Positions 47,001 to 61,164 of a stretch of 64,000 nucleotides of DNA are shown here, piece by piece. A program made the translations under genes and the position numbers. The stretch is from Allacma fusca (taxonomy: Eukaryota > Arthropoda > Collembola > Symphypleona > Sminthuridae): the NCBI GenBank assembly GCA_947179485.1, contig OX359247.1:26450801-26514800 (forward strand), read 5' to 3'. The notes beneath the pieces were generated by a model, which was given only the letters and a program-made list of their open reading frames with translations, had not been told where the DNA came from and did not search any database. Every line of letters begins with the position of its first letter. Positions within the stretch are counted from its first letter, which is position 1.

Positions 47001-50000
47001 TGACGTGTGCTCTCACAAAAGGGATTAATGGATTTCTTGAATTGCATGAGTTCAGACTAGGCCTTTCCTTTTGAGAATTTCAGGTTCATTTGAGGTAGCT
47101 GCGCTAATGCACTGACTAGAGATAATTATTATATATGCATGTATTATGCAAGGTGGTGGTGACTGGTTGGGATTGTTACACTATCGGGACCCGGGAGGAA
47201 TGTTATTTAAAGATCGACTATACATATAGATACATATGTATATCATGATTATTGGCCAGTCCATGCTGGTAATTACACGGTGCGACTCGAGTCATGCATA
47301 CGGACTCTGGGATGCGTGCACACGGCCCGTATATCATTGATACTGAAGTTATGGTGCCCATTCGGGAAATTATATTGCTTTCATAAATATCACTTCGACC
47401 TCTGCCACTACTACATTGTACTAAACTTACAAACACAAGTATTGCTTGTTACTCTCAGTCCATAAACTTCCACGGCTGTTGTGCAAATACTGATACATTC
47501 CATCCAGCTTTACTCACATGCTCAGTCCATATATGCAGTACTGCCAAGTAGTGCCTCAGCTTTACATATGCTCTCGCCCATTAAAAATGTCCATAAACAC
47601 AGGGACATGACTTGCAACGGAACCCGTAGTTTCAAATCCCATCAAGTGTGTACGGTCATGTTTGGTCCAATTTTGAGGGCAAATTGTGATAAATGACATC
47701 CTCATAGAAATGCGTCTATGACAAGTGCAACGACTCGAGGTACATTCACAAGAAAATTCAATGGTATCGAAATGTACTGTATTTTTCACAACCTCCACCC
47801 ACTCCTACGGTTCCAGTTGTGAGACTATAACAGAGAGCCCCTTTACAAAGCCTCTCAAGTCGAAGGAAAATCTATAACTTTTTATTGTATTTACGAGCGT
47901 CCCATGCATATGCATGCGTAACGCATCTAAGGCTCTCGTAACCTACATTGCGGAAAAGTTTGTCGTTAGAGTTGTACCCCTCAAACTTTTGTAATACTCA
48001 ATAAGGTATATGTATCTACTTATATAGAGTCCAGAAATAAACAAAACCATCCTCTCCACTTTACGACTTCCCCAATCATTCCCACAAATTACATTGATTT
48101 TTGATTCACACAACTTTTCCCTTGTAACATTTTATGGAGATCATCATCGCATGGAGAATCTTGGAATTAGATTTTGCATGTGAATGGAATTTTATGAGCT
48201 GACGTTGACAGCTTTTCTCTCAACTTTGATTTAATCTAAGTGCACAGAATCAGAAAGGGGTAGGGGAAAGTTTCCAGGAAATCCTGCCTGTATGGATTTG
48301 TGGTCAGTACTGTGACCGAGAAAATATGTAACATACTGGGGATATGGAAATGAGGTTAATTATAGGTATCTTTTGGTATTAGTGTGAGATTGCGGGCCAG
48401 TAAATCTCCAATCATACTGAATATGCTTATGGTTGGTTGAAATTAACCTTAGACTTGAATTTTTTTTGTGCCCATAAATACTTGAGCTGTGGAAGTAAGA
48501 GTTAATACTTAAGTTGTGTACACACATGTTCATTTATGTAATTAAGTGTGTTTCTCCTAAAAAAATAAAGTATTTTAGGGCTTTTAACTTGTACTGAAAG
48601 TCATACAAAAGGCATAAGGAAGAAGCCTTTGCCTTGGCCTGAAAGGGTACAAGTTCTGTAGGTAAGGGTTGCCTTTATTGCCGTCAAAGTCATTGAAGCC
48701 AATGTGAACGACTTTGGAGCTAATAAATAAAAGAGATGCTTCTTCCTCCTCTTATTCCTGTACTAATTTACTAGCTGACAAGCTGTCGAAGGAAACAAGT
48801 TGAAAAAGTTGAGCACTGCTGAGCTAAATTCGAGAACGGAATAAGCTCGTAGAGTTCCTCTTTGATGTACGATGTCTTTGTGTCTTAACGAGTATCTCTT
48901 ATGTGTAGTATCGATTATCAGTCAGCATGCTTGATCACAGAAAATGCTTGTGTGTACCTACATAGACATACATATTTGCACGTACTTAAAGGAGCAAAAG
49001 TAGTATTTCTTTCCCATTGCAGTTCCAGTATCTTCTCTTATTATTGTTTGTATCAGTCTCTTACGCCCTACGTATACACTGGTAGGGACCGACGCGGTCC
49101 ATGAAATCCTAATAGTAATTACGTGTAAGTTTTTCTAAGCTTTGAAAACTTTTAACCACGGCTGTGCTCTTTTTTCTCTTCGCAACAAATGAACCATATC
49201 CTAATTATTTTCAATAACCACAACAACAACAAAAAAAAAGTAAAAAAAGGAAGGAAATAACACGGGAAGAAAAATTTGAAGAGATTTTTATCTTATAGGA
49301 AATCGTCAGGGAAAGAAAAAGTAAATGCCAGGGCCAAGAAGGCTCGGAGGACCAACTCATTCCCTTTATCTTGAATTCCGACGAAAGAGGATTTCTGTGG
49401 TGGAAGTAGACGAGAACAAGTTGCAATAATTTAAGTGAATACATCTTCATTAGAGTGGAACATTCAACTCTTCCATTTCATTTTCTCCAACGTTTTACGA
49501 CTGCCCAACTGCAATAACTGCATCACCTCAAGCATAGGCTGAAAATCGGGTCATGAATTTATACAGCCGTTGATGGACACTGAGTGAAAGTCTGGAGTGA
49601 AAGTACCCTAAAAATACTTTTCCCATAGAAGAGTATCAAGATAAGCTTCGGAGAGGCATGACATGTTTATACATGGGATTTTAACCTCAATGACAAAGTT
49701 TTTAATGTTTATTTTCGAAATCAGAAAATCCTACCAAGTGGAACTTTTCCTGTAGAATACGCCGCTGAAATAAACTTTCCAATTTATTCTGTTTTCATTA
49801 TATTTGCTTTATTCCACGAACCATGGTCCGGCCTGATATTAAATTTAAATAATGTGTATCTATGTTTTGCAACATGCAGTATAGTGTGTGCCCTGTAGGT
49901 ATGCTACATGCAAGTAGAACATTCCAGAAATGAAGTACGATTTGGATTAACATTTTATGTTGTACAGTGACTAAGTGTACCTAATTTATTCCTAAATATG

Positions 50001-50097
50001 ATAACACAAAATATATTCTGTGCCTGATACCCAGTTTCTATATGCTTCTCCTCCCTTTTCTCCTGATAACATTGAGTTTAGCTTTTTGCAATCTTTC

Positions 50098-50126
50098 AGA
50101 GAGAGAGAGAGTGAGAGAGAGAGAGG
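50098..50126. repeat. (GA)n microsatellite
   Basis: GA repeats with one GT interruption. Confidence 0.88.
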
Positions 50127-52545
50127 ACATAATTTGATCAAGCAAACAAGCACAGTATCGAGAGTTTTATCGTTAAGATATTTAAAAACTCTTTTCATAC
50201 AGATCCGCCACTCTAGTTTCAAGAGCATAATCAATAATGCCAAGGACATACTTGAAATGTTCTTAAGACGTTGGAAGATAAGATGGAATCTTGTTAATTG
50301 GACCATGCACTTGTGAACATCTTTCAAGTCGAATGCTGTATACTTCATCATTACCAAGAACTTTCTTTCATTCCCGCGGCAGAAGTATCTACATATGCAT
50401 AAGATGTTGCTAATATTTGAATTAACCACATGAAACATTTCTCTTGGTTTTGCGACTAGACCACTTTGAGTTCCAGCTCCTATGTATATGAACACTTCCA
50501 GGAAGCCGAACGAGGAAATGGTGTAGGGATTTGGAGAACTCATATAAGAAATGCAACACAAGGGGCATGGCACAATTTATGCGTGCAAGTGTGAAGAGGG
50601 GAAAGTTGGTGAAAAGCCGCCACCAACGCAACGCCTTGAGATGGCATTGGTCTCCTTTATATGATCAGTAGGAATGTTATGAGGAAGCCTTTTAAAGTAG
50701 TCAATTTAGGCTTTAAAAGGGGGACAATAAAAACGGAATATAAAAGTTTTCAAAGGGAAAGTTACAGAGTTTTTTTTCCGCCTAGACCTGTCAAGCTTTC
50801 TCATCCATTCTTACATAGAAGTTCATGTTAAGCGTAGGGTCAGTCGGCTGGGTTGGATGTGGTTCCTGGTTTTTCTTATTATGGGTTGAATGAGGGTTTC
50901 ACCGATATGGTTGAAAGGCCCTCACACGCATATTTGTACAAGCGTTGAAATACATATAGTAGATATCCATACAGTACTAGGGCAATGGTTGAAAAACATA
51001 ATTGCAGGATCACTTGGTAGGGACATGACATACGTGTATCCAAAACAGAGTGTAGGTGTTTTTACAATTGAGAAAATAGAAAGCTCACAATTCCTTGGGA
51101 AATGTGTATAAAATAAAGTAAAGTAGGCTGATTAGCAGTCATCGATCGATTTTTGTTGGTGCGTTTACTCTGCTGCTATTGCGTCGATTGCGTGAGGCAT
51201 GTACATGTGTATGTACATATGTAGATACACACATCACATATGTACATGTCACTGCCCATGGCATAAGCTCCTGTTTATCTTGACAGGTTATGCTCATGTC
51301 TGCATGTATGTACATACATGCATAGATTCTTATAGTACTGGAAACGAGCAAGGTTATTCATGCATACGGAATAAATGCATACGTTTCGTATTCCTAAAAT
51401 ATTCTCTGGAATTATCAAGTGTATATTTTTAATACCACCCATACATACGTATGTACATGTGTATGTACATACCTGCATACATTTCCACACAAGTACACAA
51501 AGCTGTCCAAGTATGGTTCAACTAATGTAAGTAAATACAATGGAGAATGGTAAATACAGCTACGGTTATAGTTGCCACAAATGTATGCAAACCTTTGTTA
51601 CCTCTTTCTTTTTCACTCCTGAATTCCACGGAACCCTCATATTTGATAACCTGACGGCCTTACCCGAGAGCGTATACGGTGGACAGTGTACAGTTTGACG
51701 GGAAGCGTTGAATAAAGCCACTTACTTCACCGAGCCCATGCTAATGTCCTAAGCCCTAAAATTTGCTGTACTTTTACAAATACCCTACAACTTTCATGTT
51801 TTTCCACTCAAATCCAAAAGTCCCATAAAAAGTGTAATGGGGGCGTTACATTTTAGTAAACAGCATCAAGGTTTTGCCACTGTCTCTATACATACGGATC
51901 TCCCTATGTACATCCCCATGCATCCCATTTTAATCTCTGCACATAAACATACGGACGTTACCAGAGACACCCATTAGTAGTAGAAGCATCGGCTCAGTTT
52001 GTATGCTCCCTTCAAAATGTCTCCACACATTTCAAAATGTTTTGGCATATTACATGCTTTTAGTGAAAAATGTTGTGTATAATGGGATAAATGCATAGGA
52101 GCATTTACCCTGAGTATATATCCCTATAGTGATAAGCGTAATGAGGAGGAAATAGGGAATTTCACCCCCTTTTTAGTACGGCACACTACTACTGTTGGGA
52201 GTGCTGCTAGTTGTAATGAATGTATCCCATTGTTCATGTGAATGGAAAATGATATCATCCGTTCCATAATAATAATGATATCTCTCTTCCCGTTATAAAC
52301 CTGACGCAATCCCAGTCAAGTCTCTATACGTCTGCATGAGAATGCGTAATTACACGCGTCTTTTGCAAATGTAATGTGCACTCAAGTTAAATGTCGCCAG
52401 TTATGAAATGAGTCCACTTGATTCCACTAACTCAAAAAATAGTTGGCACTGGAGCCCGTTGTGTTCAGGAAAAAGATGAAAGAGTAAAAAGTTTTTGCGG
52501 GGGATGGAATTCAACGTACATTTAGATACATAAAATATACATACG

Positions 52546-52588
52546 ACATACATACATACATACATACATACATACATACATACATACA
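52546..52588. repeat. (CATA)n microsatellite
   Basis: About ten CATA units. Confidence 0.9.
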
Positions 52589-55500
52589 TGCAGAACTATA
52601 ACTGAAAACGAAAACTTGAGGAAAGAAGTTGAATATTTCAACCACTGGCTATGCATACGTGCATGCATAATTACATATGTACATGCATAAACTAGCATGA
52701 TGTAGTGTTAGTTGGCGAAAATACTCATTCAAACCATTGAGTTCAGTCTTTTCCACTTGAGAAGGATCTCTCTGTGTTGAGTTGAGTGATAGTAACTTGA
52801 AAAAGAGAAAATTGTTTGAGGGGAAAGTGGAAGTGACAAGTGACCCCACGCATAAATTCATGGAGGAGGAAATAAAACAGCTTCCGCTTCCGTAGGATAC
52901 TTTCTTATAATCAACCCTTGAGAGCGGAAACCTTCCTCGATGTGCCTCATACAAATCGTTTATATAACTCATTACATCTTACACATGTATGTTTGTGTGT
53001 ACATACGTTTGCTCCAGTAATTACACATGACTAATTATACAGCTTGCAGACACGTAATCATTATTATCTGTAGCTATTAGCTTCGTTCCAACTGTCGTAG
53101 TTGTTAGACAAGAAGTCATTAATATTATTAAATATAAAATAACATGGATTGGGTGCCTAATGTATTATTAGTACAGGTTGCTCACAATATTATCTATATA
53201 TACATCGTACTGTACTCCGACCTTATTAAATATACTTATATTGTTTTGTAATTATAACTTATTAAAATACATGGAAACAGCCAAATTGACTGCTATTACT
53301 TTTAAATGAGAAAAATACCATGAAGCTGCCTTAGTTTAGTCCTAGTTTATTAAAATGGCTAGTTTTATCTATAAGCTGAAGAGGTATTTAACCGTTACTG
53401 ACAATTAGACAAAATTCCAAAAAGTTTGTAGAAACAAGCAAGAGGAATGACTAGTTTCGTGAGAATCTTGCACGTGTCCGTCGGTCTCCTACAACAAGTT
53501 TTGTGGTGTAGTTAAACATTTTATCAAATAAATACCATCATTAGTTTCTACGCTTGTTGTTCTCCCACTATACTTAATTTATACCTTCTAGCATCAAAAA
53601 CCACTTCTCCACTGGGCCCCTTCACTCTTGCCAAACTACACTGTGTAATGTCCTCTAGCAAGTTTTGGGGTTGTAGATCGCAAGGATTGTAATTTCCCGT
53701 TGACAAACTCTCACCACAGAAGTACCAGCCAAAGGGAGGGTATATGGAGGACAAGGAGCGACACAAGTTGTGTAGTACCTATGTATAACTGAGCCATACA
53801 TAAATTCATGAGAGGCTGTTAGTTTCGCTCGAAACCTCCTCCTATTAACTCCTTTATTTAATTACGGTCCTAGTATCTACTCGAGGAGATGCTTCCTTAC
53901 AATGATGTGAAGTTCGATCGATGGCTTCATCAAATGTCCGAATTCATCCCACTACATAGTACATCCATTCGTATGTGCATAGGTATAATGTACATATTTG
54001 TATTTATGCATGTAATTCCCCATACACAAAGAAATGGTTTGTACGTTCAGAAGGATATTTTGGTACGGGGACAGGACCACAAACTGTCACCTTATTTGTA
54101 AACTTCCGCTTAGGAGAAGCCTCCTGATGGGAACACTGTCTCTAATTTACTTTGAGGGACTAAGTAAAGGAAATGGGATCAGTTTATAGACAGTTTCTTA
54201 AGTTATTTTCGTGGTTGGAAGTTAACCTAGGAAATGGTTTCATTTCATCCTTTTACTTCGTACATAATCCCAGTATGCATGGGAGCTATATTTGTCCTAC
54301 TTGGTGTATTTCCCTTTGAAATCTCCGACCTTCCTTGGATTCCCTTGACCTCAGTAGAATTCCTATTGGGCATGCATGACCCATGTAAGTTAGTACATGG
54401 ATCCTCTACTCCCTGTAGTAATAGATAGTGCTTTCCCCAAGTATCAATATTCGAATTGCTGATGAAATCCGGAATTGAAACTGTTCAGGATTTTTTTGTA
54501 TACAGAGATTCCATCAGGCTATGCTCCACTATTTGTACGTTCATCCGTGTGTCTTTACCTTTATTTACTTGGAAATATACATACTCGTAGCTATCTCGAT
54601 ATCTCGAAAGATGAGAAATGTAGTAAAAGCTTTCTCCACATAAAGATACGACTGCGAGGGAAATGGTTGAAATTGAAACCTAAAATGATTTCTCCAACTC
54701 CTTTATCCTTCCGGTTGCCTTTTCTCTCGACGCACATTGCATAAAGAAATCCACCGGGATGATGGAACCTGAGCACGGACAAATATGAAAGAGTTTATTG
54801 GGACTTGAATGAGTAAACGGAACTCGTGTTTCTTTCTCGTGTTCTTCAAGCCGGATCACACTCCTTATTATCCCCTGCTAGTAGTCCTGCTTTGAATGAT
54901 GACATAGTCAGACGGAGACCTTCCCTCCTAATCCAAAGTATCTATGTACATATGAGGAGTGTACACACTAATAATGTAGTTTCAAAATAATTCTGTTTTT
55001 CACACAAGGAGCAGGCTCAGGCTCACCCATGTATACAAATGTCAGTTGATTATATGCACAGTGGGATATATGTAATTACGTAGATACATATGTACATAGA
55101 TACTTCAGTTCACATAAATGTCTTCCTGGTTGTTTTTCAGGACTGCCTACGTACTACCTTACCCACGGTCCACAGATACTGGATGGAACCCATAGGGACT
55201 CGGAGTTTAAGAGTACCGAGACAATCCTTAAATCCTGAAAGTCAGAGTCAGTGAACATGTGTACTACTGGAAAAGCCTGGACTAAACCCTGGGTTAATTT
55301 CCGAATGTTTTTGAATCCGAAAGCAGAATCACGTACAGAATGTGATTTTCCGTTTGGAACTATCTTTCTGAGAGGACGTTCGTGTTATTTTGTGAGACAA
55401 AAGAGATTTTGGGGAAGTTTTCATGACCTCCACTGGATTTTGATAGTGGAAGATTTTATACATACAATGAAAGTAAGATGATGGGCGCATAAAAAAAGGC

Positions 55501-58500
55501 AGTGAGTATTCTCATGTCGAAAGCGAAACCATTCCGGATTAACTTAACGATATTGCCTGGCTCTGGTTAGAAGAGATAAAAATAATGTACGTGATGGTCC
55601 AAGTTGTGTTGTTTTAGGGAAATCTCTTTCCTATAGATAGATAGATATAGGAGATGTGACTTGTACAATTATACACTAGACATACAAATTCCCTCTCCAC
55701 AGACGCTTGTACACACATAATATATAGTTATTTGTTTGTGCACTGTGTAACGTACACAGAGTAGATGTAAACAAATATGTCCAAAAGGGAACCCCGGATT
55801 TGATTCCAGACTTTCTGCTAGCCCAGACACCATGCTAATTGCTGAGTGTCAAAGGCTCTGTTGGTAATTAGTTGGATCAAAAGACTGTAATTATGGGGAA
55901 TTACTGCAAGAAACTTCAGCCAAGGATTTTACTTAATCGTTTAACGCACTCTACCTTTCATTCACTCTAGTGTTGTTTTCATCCCTAATGCTCCTAATTT
56001 TTGGTGTATCTACATATGGAGGAATTCTGTGGCAAACAATCAAGTCAGTGAGGGGAGCCTCTGTACCTCACAGAAACCATGTGGGCTTTGGATTTTGATT
56101 GAGATAATTACCAAGTAGATATACTAAAGGGCTAAGAGCTCCATTGGAGATCCCCAGTATTTCTCAATTCCCAGCTATGCAGATGCTCTTATTTTATTGA
56201 TGATATGAAATATTCATGGGAGCCCTATTTGAGACCGGCTTTTATGACTATATTATTAAATTGAATTCCTCACGAGACCCCACCTCCCTTGACCAGTCTT
56301 GTACCATGAATTTTAAAAATGACGTCGGGGTCATCATCCCATTAAATATGTAGGACATTTCCTTATTCATAGAATTCATGTAGACTGTCATGTATTCATG
56401 GTGAGATATCACTTTTTCAGTAACTCGGAATTGGATTCCAACATTTATTTGACGGAGTGACTGGCTTTGAGTGGAAAGTAAGGAGGAGAAAGTACGGGAA
56501 GTTTCCCTCCCCTCATTTACGTATTTAAAAGACCCTAAACTGGTCTTACAATTCAATCACACGCCATCACTTTACAGATAGTGGGGGAAAGAAATGGGGC
56601 AAGAATCCAATTCTGTGCGGTGGTCGATTCCGCTTTATTGATTAACTTGTACAGTGTCCAAAAATGTACGCGGAAGAAATTGGATATTTATTGTCAGTGG
56701 GAAATGGAGCAGGGAGTACGATAGTAGTAATTGCAAGTGATAGGATTATTATCTCGTATGACCAATTGCAACCATTGCTTTGGGTGGCAGTGCATGGTCA
56801 CCAGTAAGCCCCACATCACTGAGGGATTGTTGGCAATCGGCAGAGAACCGGAGGAACCATTCCAAGAGAAATAGCTTGCGTCAATGAGACGTACACATGT
56901 ATGGAATTGGGAAGGGGGTGGATGACAGACGTATGGAGTTAGGAGTAACAGCAAGATGTGTGAAGAGTTGTCGAAATTCTACAGTCACAATACTGTAGAT
57001 ATGAAGGTATAGGAGACAAGCAAATCGGAATTATTAGCCTTCGTGTGTGTAGAATATCATACAACTCCCTTTGTTTGCCCATTAGCCTTTGAGACTGAGA
57101 ACATTTCTATGTACTTTCAATCATCCCGGCTGTAAACATGTTTTGGCGTGGCAAACCTTCATGATCACATGGACCAGCATACCTGGGACGCACATTCTAT
57201 GAACGTGTTTCTTAACATGGCGGGAGTGGGAAGGAGAGCATATCTACGACGGGTAAATGAAATGCCGTCACTTTCTCTCTCCGGAGTGAGAAAGCAACTA
57301 CTCAAAGCACTTTCACACCTTTTCCACCTTGGCAGGTGGTCCTGCCTGTGAACATAAATAGACACATTTTCCGAATAAATTAACTGCAGGAATGGAAATA
57401 TCTCCGCGTCACATTTGAAGGCTGAATTCAATTGTAGGCAGAAATCCCTCTTTGGAACAGAGCTATTTGCGGAACTATAGGCAAGCTGTTGTTGACAACT
57501 GGAATGATATAATATTTACACTAATGGAAGCATTAATACAATCATTACTATTAAAAATCCATCTCCAAATCCTTTTTGCCCCAGAATTTTTTGGATTAAA
57601 ACACAAGGGATTTTAGATCAATTGTCAGTCTCTACTTTTAATGGAAGTAGCATTGCATTTTAGGGTGATCGAAAATTCAAAGTGTATTTCACGGTTAGAG
57701 AACCGCTCAGGTATATAGATAACGGTTGGAGTCAAAATTAATTAGTACGAAAGCTATTTGAATTAATGTCGATACAGTTAGATACTTATCATACAGACAA
57801 AAGCACTTTATTTAGTGAAAACCTTTTATTATTTAATATTCCATTTCCTGTTTATTATTCTTACAATTTTATTCCCTTAAATTACAATGACAAATAACGG
57901 CCAGCCAGAAATTATTCCAACGGAAATTGGAACCAGCTTGAAATGAATTGTGCACAACTTACTATTTAAAATCTTAAGGAAATATGTGCAAAATGTATTG
58001 AGACTTTAGACAGGGATCCCTGTCTAGATAGCATAAATTATGCAGGTGCACAGAATCACATGTACTTCCTTGCATTACTGTAATTATTATTATTCGTATG
58101 AAATCGTGACAATAAAATTGCATGCCACATTAGTTTTTTTTACATTTAAACTATAACTACTGATTCCTCCAAGGAGTAAATTATTCTCCAGTTAATAACT
58201 TACGCGTGCAAAAACAATGTTTTGTGAACTTTCGGCATGGGGGAATTTATTTTTTTAAGCAATGGCTTGTTCTCCCAAAACAAACAATTATAAAAATTGA
58301 TAGTGCTTGTTTACCCCATTTTGTTTACGCAAGGACATTGTTATTCCAGCAAATAAAGATAAATTCAAGTTCAGAATACTCAAATAAATGCATGCTTGTG
58401 CATATTTGTACGTGGGGAAACTAAATTGAAATCCGGAATGAAAAGGATTTAAGGAATGAGATACAAAGCTTGGAATCTGAACTCAAGTAAAACCCGGCAA

Positions 58501-58978
58501 AAAAAAATTCTTTGAAATGAAAAAAATAGTTCTCTCGCCAAAGAAACACAGAACAATAAAGAAGAATTTGTTTCCAAGAAAAAAAAATAATGCTGGGAAG
58601 TTTTTGGGTCTTGGAGGGAATCATGTTTACATGGGGGAAAGCTCGTGGAGAAAACATCTTGTGGTTATTTCCAAAAGACCATGGATTTGGATTTTGTAGT
58701 CTTCGTCCCAATGTATTAAGAGAAAAAAGGACGTATTTTTGTTGTCTGCAGTTCACAGAGCTCCATAAGCATAGGTCTCCTATTCTCCTCCGTTGTGTTG
58801 AAGACAGGGATATGTAAGTGTCGCACATTGACAATGCTCCAGGATTTTCTCGAGTCTTAACAATATATATCTGCATTTTGGAGTCGTGCTCTATCTCGTT
58901 CACCCAATGTATAATAAATGCTTGTATGCACAAGATACTCATGAGAACAGATACGGTTTATGCGGCACTTCTAGGGAT

Positions 58979-58984
<6 letters not shown>

Positions 58985-59024
<40 letters not shown>
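58985..59024. repeat. (GT)n microsatellite
   Basis: About twenty uninterrupted GT units. Complementary to the (AC)n run 440 bp further on. Confidence 0.93.
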
Positions 59025-59028
<4 letters not shown>

Positions 59029-59466
59029 TTGTGTGACTGGATTCCGACATACAATATTATGCCCTAAATACTTGAACATGTTTGCAAAAGTTTACCAAGT
59101 ACAGGGAAATTTAGGATGTATGCAGTTAAGGTTCTAGGGCAATGGAACAAGAGAACATCCACCTTTTCTTCCCTTGAGTCCATGCATGAGGAATCTGTGG
59201 TGTCCCTGAATAAAATTCATTGATGAGTCTATAACATCCAATGTTTTCCCTCCAGTCAGGTTGATTCCACCTCTCTCCTTTCCGGTCCCCTGCTCTTTAA
59301 ATTTTCAGAGCTCTTCCTCGACATGTACCGTAGCACTGTTATTACAAGTGGAAGGGAAGGAAATGAGTTTTTCCTCAATAAGTTTTTTTTTTGATCATCT
59401 GAGATTATTTTGTCCCGGCCCTTGATTTTACATCATCAGTCCCACACTACAGTAGTGCACGCAATT

Positions 59467-59467
<1 letters not shown>

Positions 59468-59504
<37 letters not shown>
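59468..59504. repeat. (AC)n microsatellite
   Basis: About eighteen AC units, the reverse complement of the run at 58985-59024. Confidence 0.93.
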
Positions 59505-59507
<3 letters not shown>

Positions 59508-59713
59508 ACTAGACAGAGAGTCACTTAAGGATTTGAATCCTCAGGTCGGATCCGAGTTGAGATTATCTCAATTTATATATAAATATACATATCTACATAA
59601 TATGAGATGAAATTAAATTTCTGAGGAGTATATTTCTTCCGGAAATATTCCAGATCACACGTTTCCTCCAGGCAGGATATTTTTCCTTTGAGTATATTTA
59701 TTGATGGGAGTGA

Positions 59714-59743
59714 CGAGAGAGAGAGAGAGAGAGAGGGAGAGAA
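59714..59743. repeat. (GA)n microsatellite
   Basis: GA units with one GGGA interruption. Confidence 0.88.
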
Positions 59744-61124
59744 GGATGACAGAAAAAATGAGCGGGGTATTGGAGGCAGATAATACTAGAATTAGAATAC
59801 GTAGTTAGAGCGGACTGGGAGAAAGTGAAAGATTGGAGTTACATATGGTGTGAAGGATATCAGTAGATAGTAGTAGTAGTAGGTGGGGAAAGAAAGTCGA
59901 AAGTTTCGTGGCTTTGCGCCACTCCTTCCAGTCCGAACCATGCAGCGAGACGAGGAGAAGGAAACAAGGAGACAGACTCATGTGGCCTTACTCCCTCCTG
60001 CCCCAGCATTTCCATTTCATGCACTCTTGGAGAAAGTGTGCGGTAGTTGGTGGTTGACGAGGAGGTTTCCAAGCCCGTTGAAAGTATAGATCTACCTTCA
60101 GTGAGGAAAACACATTACATAGGAAAAAGTTGGAGGAATAAATTCGAAACTCATCAACTTCTCTTCTTTCTCTAAATTCCCGTCTGCCCTTTCTTCTTTC
60201 TTTTTCCACCCCACCGTGCCACCACATGGGCTCATTATCTTCCGGGTGTGGACACACAATCATTCCCAGCATCTTGGATCCCACTTGGAAGTAAGTTTTT
60301 CCCATGATTTTCTCTCAAATCTACGATTCCTATGGGCATTGTATATTTAGATATATATAGCTCAGCCTTAAAATCTCAATGCCAAAAAACTTTTCTATTT
60401 GATTGAGATCCCATGTACATATAACTGTAGAGTTTCCCAATTGATTGCAATTGACCCTCTTAGTTAACTGCTGATTGTCCCGAATGGGTTTCATAAAATC
60501 AAATGTGTCTCCAAATGGGAATTTCTTTGGGCTTGGAGCAAAGTGAGCGGAACTTTGTTTGGGATTTAATTAATCAAAATAGGGATTGTCAGCCTGAGTT
60601 TGGGGTGTTTAGCTGGAAGTTGTTATTTGTAGGGAGGTTTGGTTTTGATGAACCGCTGTTGTTGTTCTCCAAAACTTTAAAGGAGAGATAGGAAATGGAG
60701 GCATTCTTGGGGAGAATGACGGTCTGGAACAGGCGCAGGGAAAGAGAGAGAGAGCGAGAGAGATGGTGTATGTAGATAGGAGTTAATTGAGTGCAATTGT
60801 ACCATTAACTGTCAATACTGAGCTGGAATGATGATTCGTGCTAATGCCAGGCCGAAAGGTCATCAATTATTCTGGTAGTAGTTTCACAATAGCGCGCCTC
60901 AATCCGATATTCCCTTCCATTATCAGTTCAGATGGAGGATCAAATTATGGGTCTTTCTGTTCCAAAACCCAGGTACATGATGAAGGCTTGGGACCGGGGG
61001 AAGGAATGTTGCAGAGGGGCATTATTTACTTCGACGTCGTGTATATCTATAGGATAGAACATGGGAGAATATTTAATTAGAGGACATGTGATGTTGTATT
61101 TGCTCCGTTACATATGCACGTACG

Positions 61125-61127
<3 letters not shown>

Positions 61128-61162
<35 letters not shown>
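61128..61162. repeat. (GA)n microsatellite
   Basis: About seventeen GA units, the longest pure GA run in the window. Confidence 0.92.

Positions 61163-61164
<2 letters not shown>

Noticed and set aside
49992-50573. 193-codon open frame on minus.
   Set aside because: Contains a translated GA microsatellite (LSLSLSLSL), lacks domains and splice context; likely chance.
58421-58942. 173-codon open frame on minus.
   Set aside because: Low complexity, no family signature, no conserved start context; overlapping open frames on plus are equally long in sum.
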